Part shown: positions 23,601 through 35,288 of the stretch, piece after piece
Layout of the letters: each line of letters begins with the position of its first letter
How positions within the stretch are numbered: position 1 is the stretch's first letter
DNA from: Siderastrea siderea
Lineage: Eukaryota; Cnidaria; Anthozoa; Scleractinia; Rhizangiidae
Direction: 5' to 3'
Assembly (NCBI GenBank): GCA_964030785.1
Contig: OZ034968.1
Coordinates: 37,579,186-37,643,185 of the forward strand
Length of the DNA: 64,000 nt
Position numbers and translations under genes: made by a program
The notes under the pieces: model-generated
Databases searched by the model: none
The model's input: only the letters and a program-made list of their open reading frames with translations
Told to the model about the DNA's origin: nothing

Positions 23601-26600
23601 AAAACAAAAAATGATAATGAGGTTAAACATCATGATGTGTTAAAGTTGATTTGCTACCAACAGGACAGTTCACAGCAACGATGTCAGTCCTTAATCGACA
23701 ATTTTCTTGAAGATGGATTTTGATTCATGTCAGCAAAATAACAGTCACTGGTAATTTAAAAAAGAACACATTTTTCTGGGTACTACGCCCGACCAAAGGG
23801 CAGACTTTGGTGACATTAGCAAAATTTGTAGGGCCGTTGTCCGATGACTGACTGTTATTTGCAGCTCCGCATAATGATCAAAATTCTCGCAACTAATACC
23901 ATAACCATTGTACAGAAACCATTATTGAGAATTTGTAACTTGAGAACATTACAATGTACACACCCTGGCGCTGCTTTATGTGCGGCCTCCACAGCATCTC
24001 TGATGTCCTTTCTGTTTCCTTCAGCCACTTGTCCTATCACCTCCCCCCTGGGGTCCAATACTGGTCGCGAGTAGTTTCCATCTGGCCGTTTCTGAGCTCC
24101 TCCAATGTAGACTTTGTAAGTATGATCAATGCTGAAAAAAAGACAAAGTCAGTGTAAGTAGGAAATTACGCATCTTTCATTGATTTAACCTTTTAAGCCC
24201 TAGCAGTGACGAAAATGAAATTTCTCTTTACATGATCACTGCTTGTTCAAACATTCAAGTGATGAGAATAAAGGAAACAATCACCAAGGATAAGATGTCT
24301 TAATATTTAGACAAATTCTCCTTACTCGTTCCATAAGAAATGTATGGAAAACAGTAAGAAGAACACGTATCTTCATATCAGGGCTTAAAGGGTTAGGTCC
24401 AAGGAAGTAACATGTGCTGATTCCCTACATCATGCCCTCAATCTGAATTTTAAGACGGATTCCGCTCAACGTTCGAGCAATAAGTGCAAAAAATATTTAC
24501 CAAAAAACTACTCATAGCACGGTAACATTTTAAATGCTATTTGAAACATCTCACTCTAGTTCACTTGCCCAAGTGACCCCGCGATGAAATTCTCAAGCAT
24601 TCTCAAGAAAATTAATTTCAAATCTCGTAAAAGTATGTAAAAACGGGCGCCATTTTGTTTTGAACCGACATGAAGCGTCTTTTTAATTGAAATATGGATA
24701 ACTTCAAATCCAATTCTCTCTCGCGGGGTCAGCTTGGAAGCAAAAGTAACGATAAGTTCTTCTTATCTGTTCTCAAAATGTGACAGTGCTGCAAGTATTT
24801 TTTTGGTAACTTAATTTTTGCACTTACTGCTCGAACGTTGAGCGGAAATCGTCTTAAAATAATTATCCTTGCACTTGGTTTAAATGCCATTCAGTTAATA
24901 AACTACACAATCCTTCATTGTCAAACGTTAGAGGGTCATTAGCAACTGCATATTAACTTTCATAGAAAATTATTTTAACGATCGCGTGTACTGCACCTTG
25001 GTGGTTTAATTCCCTCCATTTTCCCTGAAGCAGAATCTGGGACTTTTACAGGATTGGAATTTGGATTCATCACTCTAGCCGGAACAGAAGTTCCAAACGA
25101 CTTCACATCATAATCCTCCACAGATGGCCTGGCCCTGGTTTGCCATGAAGGGCACACATACTCGTACAGACCCTGTTGAATTAAAGCAAAAACATGAAGG
25201 GCATACATACTCGTGCCATGAAGGGCACACATACTCGTACAAACCCTGTTGAATTAAAGCAAGAACAGTCATCATGATTTCTTATTTTGGCCTTACTATG
25301 ACAGGTGGCATACAAGGCCATTTAGGGTTTCTGGATCAGAAAGGGTGTGATCGTCCCCCTGCTTAACTTCCAAAATGGAGTGTCAGGGCCTCTCCTCCTT
25401 GACCAATCCAGCTAGGTTGGACCTACCAGGGATAAGACCCCACCTATCAAAGCTCATGGTTCCGACATTAAAGGCTTATTTTCAACAGCGATAAAGACAG
25501 AGTCAGAGTCGGAGTCACAAGAGCACTTACAATCTAGTGAAAATAAAACAACCAAATCGTAAGCGGAGTCATAAGGGCGACAGAATTGGAGTCACAAGAA
25601 TCGCAAAATTTCCATTTTCGTCCAATTTGCGCTTATGACTCCGTCGCTTACGATCAAGTGAAAACCAGATCAATTGTTAGAGTCATAAGCAGAAGCAGAA
25701 GAATAAACCAATCACAGGGCTCATCGTCAGGCCCTCTAGGTACAAATTTCTGCTTACAACTCTGACAATCTGGTTTTCACTGGATCATAAGTGATGGAAT
25801 CGTAAGTGCAATAGGAAACTCTGCCTATGACTCCATCGTTTTATTTCCACTCGATTGTAATGCTCTATGCTTCTGATTACGACCCTGACTCTGACTGCAT
25901 CACTAGTGAAATCCAGCCTTAACCCTTCAATTCCCAAGTGACCAGTGTGACAAGTGATCAGTGCCTATTTTTTTAATTTTCAATTCTCACCTCTTTGCCG
26001 CCATCTCGACCAAATCCACTCTCACGGTAACCGCCAAACCCTGCAGCAGCATCAAATAAGTTATGTCCGTTGACCCAGATTGCTCCTGCCTTGATGCTCA
26101 ATGCGACCTCTAAAGCAAGTGACAAATTTTCTGTCCAGACACTTCCTCCGAGCCCATAATTGGTGTTGTTAGCCAAAGCTATTCCTTCCTTGGCAGTTCT
26201 GAATGTAAGGACAGTCAGTACTGGACCAAACACCTGTCAATGTGCAGAAACACTTGTTATAAATTAAATAATGTCACTACATTTCACATAAGAGGTCCAA
26301 GCTGCAGTTGAAACATTGCCATTCAGGGATAAATTGGTTATGAATCCTACACCGTTTTCTTCCCTCACTGATACACAATTGGCATTTATCACATAACAGT
26401 TGAAACAGCTAAGCATGCTGAGATACACTCGTTGATCCCCATGGCACTGAGAGCAGAAATAAGCCTTCAAGGTCTATGACGTTCTTCAAGTCGTAACCCT
26501 TTCACTCCCAAGAGTGCCTAAAATCATTTTGTAAAATGCTTAAATTTAACTCGTACCATGTGATAGTACTGCAGAAGAGGAGTCGTTTGAAAGGTCACAC

Positions 26601-29600
26601 TGCAGGATTTCATCCACAGACTCATTAAAGTTAGAATCACCTTAATGTCTCCATAACCTACTCCAAGAGTGAAAGGGTCATCAAAACAGAGACAGATACA
26701 CAGTGATACTGATATTGCAAAGTTTCACAGGTGTCATCTTTGCAGTGGTTTTATCACATGCACTCCTCAAAACAGCAAGTGGCATTTACTCTCACTAGTG
26801 AGGATTCAGATGACATCACTTCCCACTTTTACCCTGTTGTTTGTGCAAAAATACTCTTGTCTATATAATAAAAAACATGGCAGGTTGAAGATATGAATTT
26901 TATTTTCTTATGATGAAAAACAATATTTTACTCAATTGCAGCACATTCATAAAATATTGTTTTTACTATTTGAAAGTAAAATTCACATCTTCGCGCTGCC
27001 GTGTAATATCCTCTATGTAACTAACAGTGTACAGTACCTCTTCCATCACAATCTTGGACACTGGCTGTACATTAGTGATTAAAGTGGGTGGGTAGTATGA
27101 CCCGTCTGACGGCATGGATGCACAGTTTTGGTAGACTTCAGCTCCCTCTTTCTTAGCCTCTTCAACAAAAGCTGCAATGGCCTTCTTCTGGGAGGGGTCA
27201 ACTATGGCTCCCATGTCAATACCCTTGTCAAGGCAGTGTCCAAGCCGAAGGTGTGTCATGCGTTCTTTGAGCTTGTCAATCAAACGTTTAGCACAGGACT
27301 CTTGAACAATCAAGCGTGAACCTGCACTGCAAACCTAAAAAAAAAAATAAGAAAAGGAACAGTTGTCTACACTTTAAAAGCTGCTAATCAGACTACTTAC
27401 AGGGCTCAAGACTAACGGTAGCCAACTAGTCACAGACTAGTAGAAATTCCATTTTGGCTAGTAAGTTTTGCGCTTTCACAAGCCATTTTGGCTAGTGAAA
27501 ATTTCAAAGCACTAAAGCACCGGATGGAAACCAAACTAAATATTACTTCTGATGATTGGATCCCAAAAGCAAATTGAGTGAGCAGAAATTAAAACGTATT
27601 CTGTAGAAGGATATCGTAACGTCGTATGATACATGTTTTGTCCTCTCAACGTTTTCCCTATAAATTCTTTTCTCGGATGGCAACGTTTTTCTCCGTCATT
27701 TCTAGGATAGAACGAAATTAGCCGTCTTCAGAATGTTTCACCATACGTTTCCTTGAAAGGTCTATTAGTGCATTCATATGATATTTGTCTACAAGTTAGT
27801 AGGTTCACACAATTGTTTAGTCTTTTGTTGTCTACTTTTTTCCATTAATTGCTACGTTCGTACAATAGTTACTCTTCCAGCATTTCTCTCTACGTAACAT
27901 CTTCACAACGTTTCTCCATACGTACAAAATGTAAGTAGGTTCGCCGATTTATTAGTCTAGCCTTCTCAACATTTCTTTGTACATTAGCAGGTTCGCATGA
28001 CATTGTTCTGCTCTTCCTAAGGTTTTCAGTGTGTTAGTACATTCGAACGATAAGTCGACATCGCTTAGCGTTTCTCTGTACGTTAGTATGTTCATACGGT
28101 ATTAGTCTTGTCTTCTCAACGTTTAACGTTTCTCTGTTTCTTCCGTACGGCACACACGTCATGTGTGACATACGGAAGAGAAACGTTACAGAGAAACGTA
28201 AATGAGACAACTAAAATCGCACTAACGTATGGATAAATGTTGAGAAGACAAAACTGATTCCCTAGAGTCTAGGGAATTAGTTTTGTCTAATACCGTTTCT
28301 CCGTAAGTTAGTAGTTGCGTATTTTATTAGTCTCTGTATCTTGGTATGTTGGCAGCGTTTCTCCCCACATTAGTGCATTTGCAACCAACGTGTTTGATTT
28401 GACTTTTCAACGTTTCTCCGTACCTTAGTAAGTTTGAACCTTATTATATTTTTCTGCTCAATGCTTCTCCGCACTTAAATACGCTTACAATTTACTAGTC
28501 TTCTCTTGTAGACGTTTATCCGTACGTGAGTTGAGTGCTGTATCAGTCTTGTCTATTTAACGTTTCTCCGTACCTTTCAACGTTCGTACAATGTTAGTCT
28601 TGTCTTCCCAACGTCTCTCTGTACGATGACATGCTCGGCATATAAGGTTACCTTTTCAAGTTATTTGGCATGTTCTGACCGAAACGGAAAAGAGAAGTGC
28701 GAACTACATGGCGCCTGGGAATTTGCCCGAAGGCACATAATACTTTGTATTCTGCGTGTGAGGATCTTTAACCGTTGGAAAGAATAGTCGACATTCAAGT
28801 TCTTCACTCTTGAGATACATAGAGGCATGTTTACAGTACTTAACTCAGCTAAAAGTTAGACATATTGAACACAGTATGCAATTATGCCAAAAAGTCTGGC
28901 TAGTGAAAATTTATTTTGACTAGTGAAATCAAACCTCTCACTAGCCACTTGGCTACTAAGCCAAAAAGTTAGTCTCGAGCCCTGAAGACTTGGTATTCCA
29001 AACAATGTGAGGTGCCGTGTAGCACTCGTGTATTAAACGAAAGTAGAAATTTTTAAAGTGTACATGAGAGTGCCATGAGGTGACCAAATGCCCTATTGAA
29101 TTTCCCTAGGCCACATGGCCTTGAAAAGGAGATTACAAATTAACACCAAGGACAAAGAAAAATCTTTGATCCCGGTGGGATTTCAACCCACGACCCCCAG
29201 AACAGCAACGATAATCTGATCCAGAGGTCGTGAGTTCAAATCCAACTGGGGTCAAAGATTCTTCTTTGTTCCTAGTGTGGCCGCAGAAAAAATTTGCTCA
29301 CTCCATAGCAATCTCACATACATTGTACATTTTAAAAATTTCTACTTGGTATCACACTTTGTGCTGAAATCTGCTCTCACTGTGGTTTACTACCTCAGTC
29401 TAATGATGGTGAAGGGCACCTGGATAATACAGCTACCAAAAAGCTACAAAAAATCTGGCCTCACTGACCGGGTGATCAGATTACCAGCAAAAAGGTTTTT
29501 ACATGTACATTAAAAAATGCTTTCATGAGCTTTCACTCAGCCCAAAATAAAGAATCTAGAATAACAGGGTGGCAATAAGACAAGGTTCCATTTATACAGT

Positions 29601-32600
29601 ACATGTATTTATCACTGAAAAATAACTGTGACTTATTTGAGCCTCATACAGGATATTTGGTAATAACCCTTTAAGCCCCTATAGTGACAAGCATCTAATT
29701 TCTCCTTACAATAATTATCACAACTTGATCAAACATACAGCTGAGAATTGAGGAAATGATCACCAAAGATGAAAAGTCTTGATGTTGAATGAAATTCTTC
29801 CAACTGGTAACATAAAAAATATGGAGAAAAGAGTGAGGAGAATATGCATTTTAATATTGGGGCTTAAAGGGGTTAAAAATTATCAGTGGGTACTGGAGTT
29901 TGAAATAACCCACCTGTCCCTGATTGAACCAAATAGCATCCACAATGCCCTCCACAGTACTGTCCAGATCGGCTGAGTCAAACACGACCACAGGTGATTT
30001 GCCGCCAAGCTCCAAAGAGAGCTTTTTGCCACTACCTGCTGTCAGCCTACGAAGAACTTTCCCTACCTACAAATATATGCACAAGCTCAGAAGAAGCAAT
30101 TGTGAGTCAGAATAAACTCACATTTTAAGATATACATGTACACACAGCATATATCTGAAGAAAAGACATCTGATTCTCTTAGTCAAGACCAAAAATTAAC
30201 TGAGCTCTATCTTCATATAAATCCTGACTGGTATGTGTCATAGTGAAATGTTTAATTTTACTTCGAAGGCAAGAAAATTTTTTTTGCCATTTGATATACC
30301 GTACACACAAAAAAGCACTAGATGCACATAAATGCTGCATGTTGTCCTTCTCTGATTAAGCATTTGACTTCATCATACTATACCATTGTCCCAAAAGAGT
30401 AGGGGCACAACCCTAGTGTTGAGGTCTGGTCTGTAACCATTCATTTCAAGGGCTGGGTGGGCAAGTATTAAAGTGGTAGAAAATGGACTGACATAACTTG
30501 CCATGGGTACCTTTACATGTTGACATGTACACTAATTTAGCACTGTATTAAAACTTAAACACTATTCTTGAAAAACTTAACATAAAACGTTTGTGCAAAT
30601 ATACACTATCAGAATTTAGTGGATCTATCTGAAGCAAAATTAGTAAGTGCAACGTTCCTAAGATTAATAAACGCATACATATTACTTCAGCCTAAAATAA
30701 CGGTAAAGAAGTTAAGATTTTTAGGTCTGGAGTAATTGGGGTATAAAAAACAACCAACACTAATTATAATCTAACCCTTTTGTTGTTCTAAAGAGCACTT
30801 GAATACAGGTACAAGGAACATGCACATTTATTTTACCATTAATCAAATGAAAGCATTCATAAAAGCCAAGATACCTCTGTAGAGCCAGTGAAAGCAACCT
30901 TGTCAACATCGGGATGTGCGGCAAGAGAACTGCCAAACGCACCATTTCCAGTAACAACGTTAAACACACCAGGTGGAAGTCCTGCCTCTGCACAAATCTC
31001 GGCAAACAGAAGTGCAGACAGTCGAGTGTACGTCGCTGGTTTAAGTACCACTGTGTTTCCCATGGCAAGCGCTGGACAGACTTTCCAGCAGAGTAACATT
31101 AGTGGGAAATTCCAAGGAACGATTGCACCAACCACACCTATGGGTTTCCAATCTAAATGGGATATAAAAGAATATATAAAAAATGTGGGGTATACAGGTG
31201 GATCACAAGACATGCTGGTAGAAGATAATGCCATTTACATGTACATGGCAAACCAAGAAAAATTAGATGGTTCTAATTTGACATTTTTGCTTCAGTCAAC
31301 ATAGATAAACAGTGTACATGTATATCTGTACATGTAATTGCTCCCTCACATTGAAGGCAATTTATGGTCCTCTCACTGGATGTGGGTACCCTGTACCTTG
31401 GTAAATGTACACTGAAATAAATTGTTTTTCACCAGTGATTGCATGTAACATGTAAAAAAGTTGCAGACAAGGTGCAGTGTTACAGTTTTTGTGATTTAAT
31501 GCAACATTCCTCAAACAGGTCAAATGAAAGGTGTCAGATCAAGGCACAATCCAAGTGTTTTCTTTCTCTGTTTTTTTTTCTTTTAGTTTATTCCCTTTTT
31601 TGTCTGTATGTTTGCTTTTGTTTTTTGTTTGTTTGTTTTGTTTTTCACAGCACTGTAACCATCTAGATGCAAGTGCATAAGTGGCTCTGAATGTTTTTGA
31701 CTTATATGTTTAGGAGCTCCATACCCTGTTAGCAGAGGTTTCTTGGTTACCTTGCATATTTTGCACACGCTCTCATACATCAGCTTTAGAAACAAAACTT
31801 ACGAACTCTATGAAGAAGTTACTTGGACTAGGTTTATTTCAGAGTTACTTTAATTCCAGATAAATAATTGAGTAAAGCAAAGCTTTAACAATTGTTGTGC
31901 TGTCTTTCAGCTGATTTTTTGAGCTGGCAGAAGTGGAAAAAAAATTGTAAAAAAATGCAAATTTGTCAAGTACAACAAGTTTGACAGCGTATCACAGCAT
32001 GCGCACCTTTTGACAACATTCACAGCATGCGCCTGCTGGAACATAGGGCGACCAAGAAACTCTGCTTGCAGGGTAGGAGCTCCACTACATGTACAGCTTG
32101 GCTTACACAAACTATCAACTAGCTTCTCCAAAACACCCACTTACAGTGTATTAATTATATTTTCTCCCACGTGGTCACTAGATATTTGGGGCATACCTCT
32201 CATCTCTGTATCCATCAACTGGGCCCAGCCAGCATGGTGATACAAGTGCCTTGCAACAATCTGAACATCAGCATCTCGCGTCTCTCTGATTGGCTTTCCG
32301 TTGTCCATACTTTCAAGCACAGCAATAAGGCGAGCATGTTTTTGAACATGACGAGCTATACTGTATAAATAACGAGCTCGTACATGACCAGGAAGTTTAC
32401 TCCACGACTTGAAAGCCTCTCTTGCAGCAGCAACAGCACTGTCTATATCCTCCTGTTCACCTTGCATTGTCGAGGCTAATTTTTCCCCTAGAGAAAAAAA
32501 TATAGTAACAGTCAATAACAATGTTATATGGTGGAACTCATAGCTATCCCATTAGTATGAACATTTTATTATCACCTCACTTGTTTTAGTCTCAACAAAA

Positions 32601-32868
32601 CAAATGCAACAGCAAGCTGAAATTCATTCACTGCAAGCTTAGTGTTACCTGCAGTCTTATGCTCAAAAAGTGGTGATGATATGTGATCATGTGACAAGAA
32701 TCAAGTTACCTTTTGCTCAAACCTCAAACAACTCTTTCACCACTCTGTCCTAAAGTTTCAGCATTTCATTTAGTCTCAAGTACCCACAGAAACATCCTCT
32801 CTTTTCCTTTCACCTGCATAATAATGGCTGAGGTCACACTTACGTTTTATTATTATTATTATTATTAC

Positions 32869-32910
<42 letters not shown>

Positions 32911-34859
32911 AGTAAAGTTTACATGCACCATAGTTAAGACGTTTTGAATGTGACCAGCTTTTCTGTCTTCACTATGGTAATGCCCTTCTAGTCTGTCGCT
33001 TTGGCAACAGCGGCAGGATAAAAGCAAAGTTTACCATGGTAAATCAACCTGAATCACGTTCATTTAACACAAGTTTATCTTAACTTTGCTTTCCTTAGAT
33101 GACAGCTTGTCATCTTTTTTACATGCAACAACTCTTCTATTGCGCCAGCTCTACGCACATACTTTCTGTCAAAACCTTGGAGTCTTTACTGCATTTTCAA
33201 TAGTCCGTTTCTGCAGAGAATACTTCAGTGTTAAACCAAAATAGAACTAAATATGTCAGACAACTTTTCATTTACCTCAAGGTAAGTTTTGATTCAACTT
33301 CTCCAATTGAAACTATTATTATATTTCTGAATGGTAAACACGCACATAAATACCTCTACTTTGGCTACTCTAAGATATGTTCTGATATTACCAACTGACT
33401 GGTACTTGCTGGTGGCGCATTTTGAACCCTCCTTTCTTTTCATTTCAGAGCTCCACCATCTCGTAGTTTTATGATGTAATTAACACGTTTAGTCAGTGGA
33501 ATAGCTCTTCTCAAGTGAGTGTTTTGAGTTGTCAGGTCTGGCCTAAGTATCTGACTAATGTAACAATATGTCTCCATTAAATAAGGAGGAAGACATGGCC
33601 TGGTTCTGAGACATCTCTTCAAACCAGCCTTGCGGTCTGGGATATACCCAACCTGCTCTTCTTTGCCATGCAAAAGCTGCTCTCCGTATTCTCTGCTGTT
33701 GAATCTTCCTTGCACGGAGAGCACATTGCAATCTTGTGTTCTCTTCTTTTACGAAGAAAGTAAAGAGGGAGAAATCGAAGCCACTGAGCTTTGCGGATAG
33801 CAATGATCAAAAGGAAAAGAGCCACAATCATCAGAATCACATGCTCAGAGTCCATGACAGAATGGAGAAATGTTCATCGACTTGAAAATCAGTCACACAC
33901 AACAAAAAAGAAATGTGTGCATTTATTCTTATCTGTCACCAATTTAATGTTTGATTGACACACTTGGATCACGAAACCATGGAAGAAGTGTTAAAGTAAA
34001 CAAGTCCGATTTGCCATAATAAACTTTGTCTACCTGTTCTTAACCATAGTTAGGGCTTTTTACTACCCTAAACTCTCAAGTGTGACCTCATGCAGCCAAT
34101 ACCTTGTTGGTTGACAAACAGGAGAGATAATAAATTATGGCAGGCAAAGAAAGGAAAGTAATTGTGTCCCTCTCATTCTTTTAGCCCACAAGGTTTAATT
34201 TATTCTGCACTTGCCCCTCTGGGAGCTTCGACGGTTGATAATATCTTGTATGTAGCTAAAATGTCACAGAAAATACGAGGGGCCGGGTTGGGAAGGGGCT
34301 GCACTTCTCTCTTGACATTATAAATGTGATAAAACACAAATAAGGGGCAGACACACAGTCTACATACAATACAAAACAGCGTATTTTTCAATCTCTGGTA
34401 ACCAGATGACTAGTGTTTGTCAACGGCCATTTTCGTCATTTTGGTTTTGATGGGGGAAGATTGTTTTGTCCCGTGGGTTTCGATGGGTTGTACATTTGCC
34501 CCGGCAGACATTTAAGTTACATGAACAGGTAGGGTCATGTAGCCTTTTGTCGTCTTTCTATTGAACTCATGTGCACGACGGTAACTGACCAAGATTAAAA
34601 CGTAACACTAACCTGTTGCTGGATTTCTGGTCTCATAAACCTTTCTCCCTTCGGGTTTAACCCATTTGCCGTTCACAAAATGTCCAAAGTCCCTTCCATG
34701 TTCATCGAGCCACGCATTCGCACTACTAGCTGCCTCGGGAGCAGGACCGTACTCTAAAGTGTCAAAAATCTGCGCTATGGTAGGATCCTTGTTCAGTTTT
34801 GCTGGTCCAGTGGGTTTTTCCCCGGCAGAGGTTTGAGTTTCTGTGCGAGTTGATGCCAT
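20673..34859 (-). CDS. ALDH16A1: Aldehyde dehydrogenase family 16 member A1 (11 exons, complete)
   Basis: Exons, 5' to 3': 34859-34613, 32487-32197, 31152-30875, 30066-29914, 27334-27038, 26233-25991, 25172-24997, 24131-23964, 22896-22692, 22058-21873, 20972-20673. Every junction is GT-AG and in frame, giving 847 residues plus stop (human protein about 802). The N-terminal LEYGPAPE and [12 protein letters not shown] blocks, the YEYVCPSW linker and the C-terminal [18 protein letters not shown] block identify ALDH16A1. The first ALDH domain keeps the PWNFP Asn (about 194), ELGGKSP Glu (about 291) and QVCSAGS Cys (about 325), so unlike the mammalian protein it should be catalytically competent. 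From about residue 562 a second, truncated ALDH-like domain lacks the active-site motifs, as is usual for the family. Cytosolic; physiological substrate uncertain. The ATG lies in GAAAATGGC. Confidence 0.95.
21631..21802. mobile_element. Palindromic MITE (CAAAGCGAGGTCAAG family), copy 1
   Basis: The arms 'cagttgcctttagcctc' and 'gggcaactcgg', with TTTCAAAGCGAGG and its inverse, face each other around a 'ttcattcacttgac' centre. It lies in an ALDH16A1 intron. A sister copy is at 60884-61060. Confidence 0.7.
23248..23425. mobile_element. MITE of the 'taaccctttaagcccc' family, copy 3
   Basis: In the ALDH16A1 intron between exons 8 and 9. Shares the gatgatcatttcctttattctc and aaggagaaattagatac blocks with the other copies. 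Confidence 0.65.
24186..24397. mobile_element. MITE of the 'taaccctttaagcccc' family, copy 4
   Basis: Inverted orientation relative to copy 3, immediately upstream of ALDH16A1 exon 8. Bounded by 'aaccttttaagcccta' and 'gggcttaaagggtta'. Confidence 0.7.
24447..24861. mobile_element. Palindromic MITE with CGCTCAACGTTCGAGCA arms
   Basis: Both ends carry TTTTAAGACGRTTTCCGCTC followed by AACGTTCGAGCARTAAGTGC in opposite orientation. It is about 415 bp long with no reading frame, and sits in the ALDH16A1 intron between exons 7 and 8. Confidence 0.8.
25140..25260. repeat. 73-bp tandem duplication spanning the acceptor of ALDH16A1 exon 7
   Basis: The segment 'tgccatgaagggcacacata...ttgaattaaagca' occurs twice, once over the start of exon 7 (25172) and again upstream, with an intervening partial unit. 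The upstream copy recreates an identical splice acceptor at 25246-25247. Its use would add 73 nt and shift the frame. Confidence 0.85.
25470..25920. mobile_element. Palindromic MITE with GACTCTGACTCTG arms
   Basis: Left arm AGTCAGAGTCGGAGTCACAA and right arm with the inverse motif, flanking a core of further TCATAAG/CTTATGA inverted motifs. About 450 bp, non-coding, in the ALDH16A1 intron between exons 6 and 7. Confidence 0.75.
26495..26682. mobile_element. MITE containing the 'gtctgtggatgaaatcct' block
   Basis: Bounded by 'taaccctttcactcccaaga' and 'caagagtgaaagggtca' in inverted order. The inside carries the inverse of a block also seen at about 43576, 50075 and 52280. It lies in the ALDH16A1 intron between exons 5 and 6. 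Confidence 0.65.
26790..27024. mobile_element. TA-target MITE, copy B
   Basis: A diverged copy of the MITE at 16370-16697, sharing 'ctcactagtgagga', 'ctgttgtttgtgcaaa', 'aaaatattgtttttact' and the end 'atatcctctatgta'. Its right end stops about 13 bp from the splice donor of ALDH16A1 exon 5. Confidence 0.75.
27400..28984. mobile_element. 1.6-kb element with CAGGGCTC ends and an internal minisatellite
   Basis: The left end CAGGGCTCAAGACTAAC is matched inverted at the right end (GTTAGTCTCGAGCCCTG). Subterminal 'ggctagtgaaaattt' blocks also appear at both ends. CAGGG termini suggest hAT ancestry, but I see no convincing 8-bp target duplication. The interior (about 27600-28640) is a degenerate array of 'cgtttctccgtacgttagta' units of roughly 55-60 bp, in both orientations. 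No transposase. Located in the ALDH16A1 intron between exons 4 and 5. Confidence 0.65.
29130..29282. repeat. Inverted repeat with tRNA-like B-box sequence
   Basis: Arms 'gacaaagaaaaatctttga' and 'tcaaagattcttctttg' enclose 'gtgggatttcaaccca' and 'gtgagttcaaatcca', which resemble a tRNA TpsiC arm in both orientations. No A box or cloverleaf is evident, so I call it a small inverted repeat and not a tRNA. Confidence 0.55.
29662..29877. mobile_element. MITE of the 'taaccctttaagcccc' family, copy 5
   Basis: Bounded by TAACCCTTTAAGCCCC and GGGGCTTAAAGGGGTTA. It lies about 40 bp downstream of ALDH16A1 exon 4, in the intron. Confidence 0.75.
31560..31650. repeat. T-rich low-complexity tract
   Basis: TTTTG/TTTG/CTTT units in the second intron of ALDH16A1. 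Non-coding. Confidence 0.7.
32847..32909. repeat. (ATT)n microsatellite
   Basis: About twenty ATT units with one interruption (acta). It lies in ALDH16A1 intron 1. Confidence 0.95.
33440..33860 (-). pseudogene. PIF/Harbinger nuclease N-terminal fragment
   Basis: Minus-strand frames begin with a hydrophobic stretch (ATG at 33855) followed by a basic RKRREHK region, and then, in a shifted frame, [15 protein letters not shown] and [16 protein letters not shown]. The latter resembles the conserved N-terminal block of HARBI1-like nucleases (a 'LRP-L-RQNT--R---PV--RV' pattern). The catalytic DDE region is absent and at least one frameshift lies near 33700. It is an old insertion in ALDH16A1 intron 1. 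The assignment rests on one motif. Confidence 0.55.
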
Positions 34860-35045
34860 TTTCTCTGCTTTGATATGAAAAAGACTTGAAATTGCAGGCG
34901 AACTCTCGTGGCACAATCCTGAAAAAGTGGCTGAGGTCTGGTACCCAGTCATCAAATCGAGGTTATTTGGGGGAGTGGCGGGGGCGGTCAGGAAGGAGAA
35001 GTGGGTGCATTTTAATGCCATCCCGCCGGCGCCACAGCGCTCATG

Positions 35046-35052
35046 TTATATA
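35046..35052 (-). promoter_or_regulatory. TATA-like box upstream of ALDH16A1
   Basis: TATATAA on the minus strand, 187 bp upstream of the ALDH16A1 ATG, in a GC-richer segment. Position and sequence fit a core promoter, but no start site can be proven from sequence. Confidence 0.35.
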
Positions 35053-35247
35053 GGAAAACGGCCACGATTGTTTCCTGGATTCGCCCCTGTTTGGGTAAGC
35101 ACCCTTAACTTTAAACTCGCAAATACTAAGTTACTATCGCTGAGGTTATCAAATGGTGTACTGGGATCAAAAAATTTTTGTGGGATCGCCTTGCAAACGG
35201 AAACTGCGCCCGCGGTACGAGCGGCAGTCAAAACCGTGGTGTCCTGT

Positions 35248-35255
35248 GTTTTGCG
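35248..35255. repeat. 8-bp target site duplication, left copy (GTTTTGCG)
   Basis: Exact match of 45591-45598. It defines the left boundary of the 10.3-kb P-like element. Confidence 0.95.
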
Positions 35256-35288
35256 CAGGAGGGAGTGATAAACTCGTCAGCGCGGCTG

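Noticed and set aside
29160..29265. A tRNA gene, from B-box-like sequence
   Set aside because: The motif occurs as an inverted pair, with no A box, no anticodon arm and no acceptor stem.
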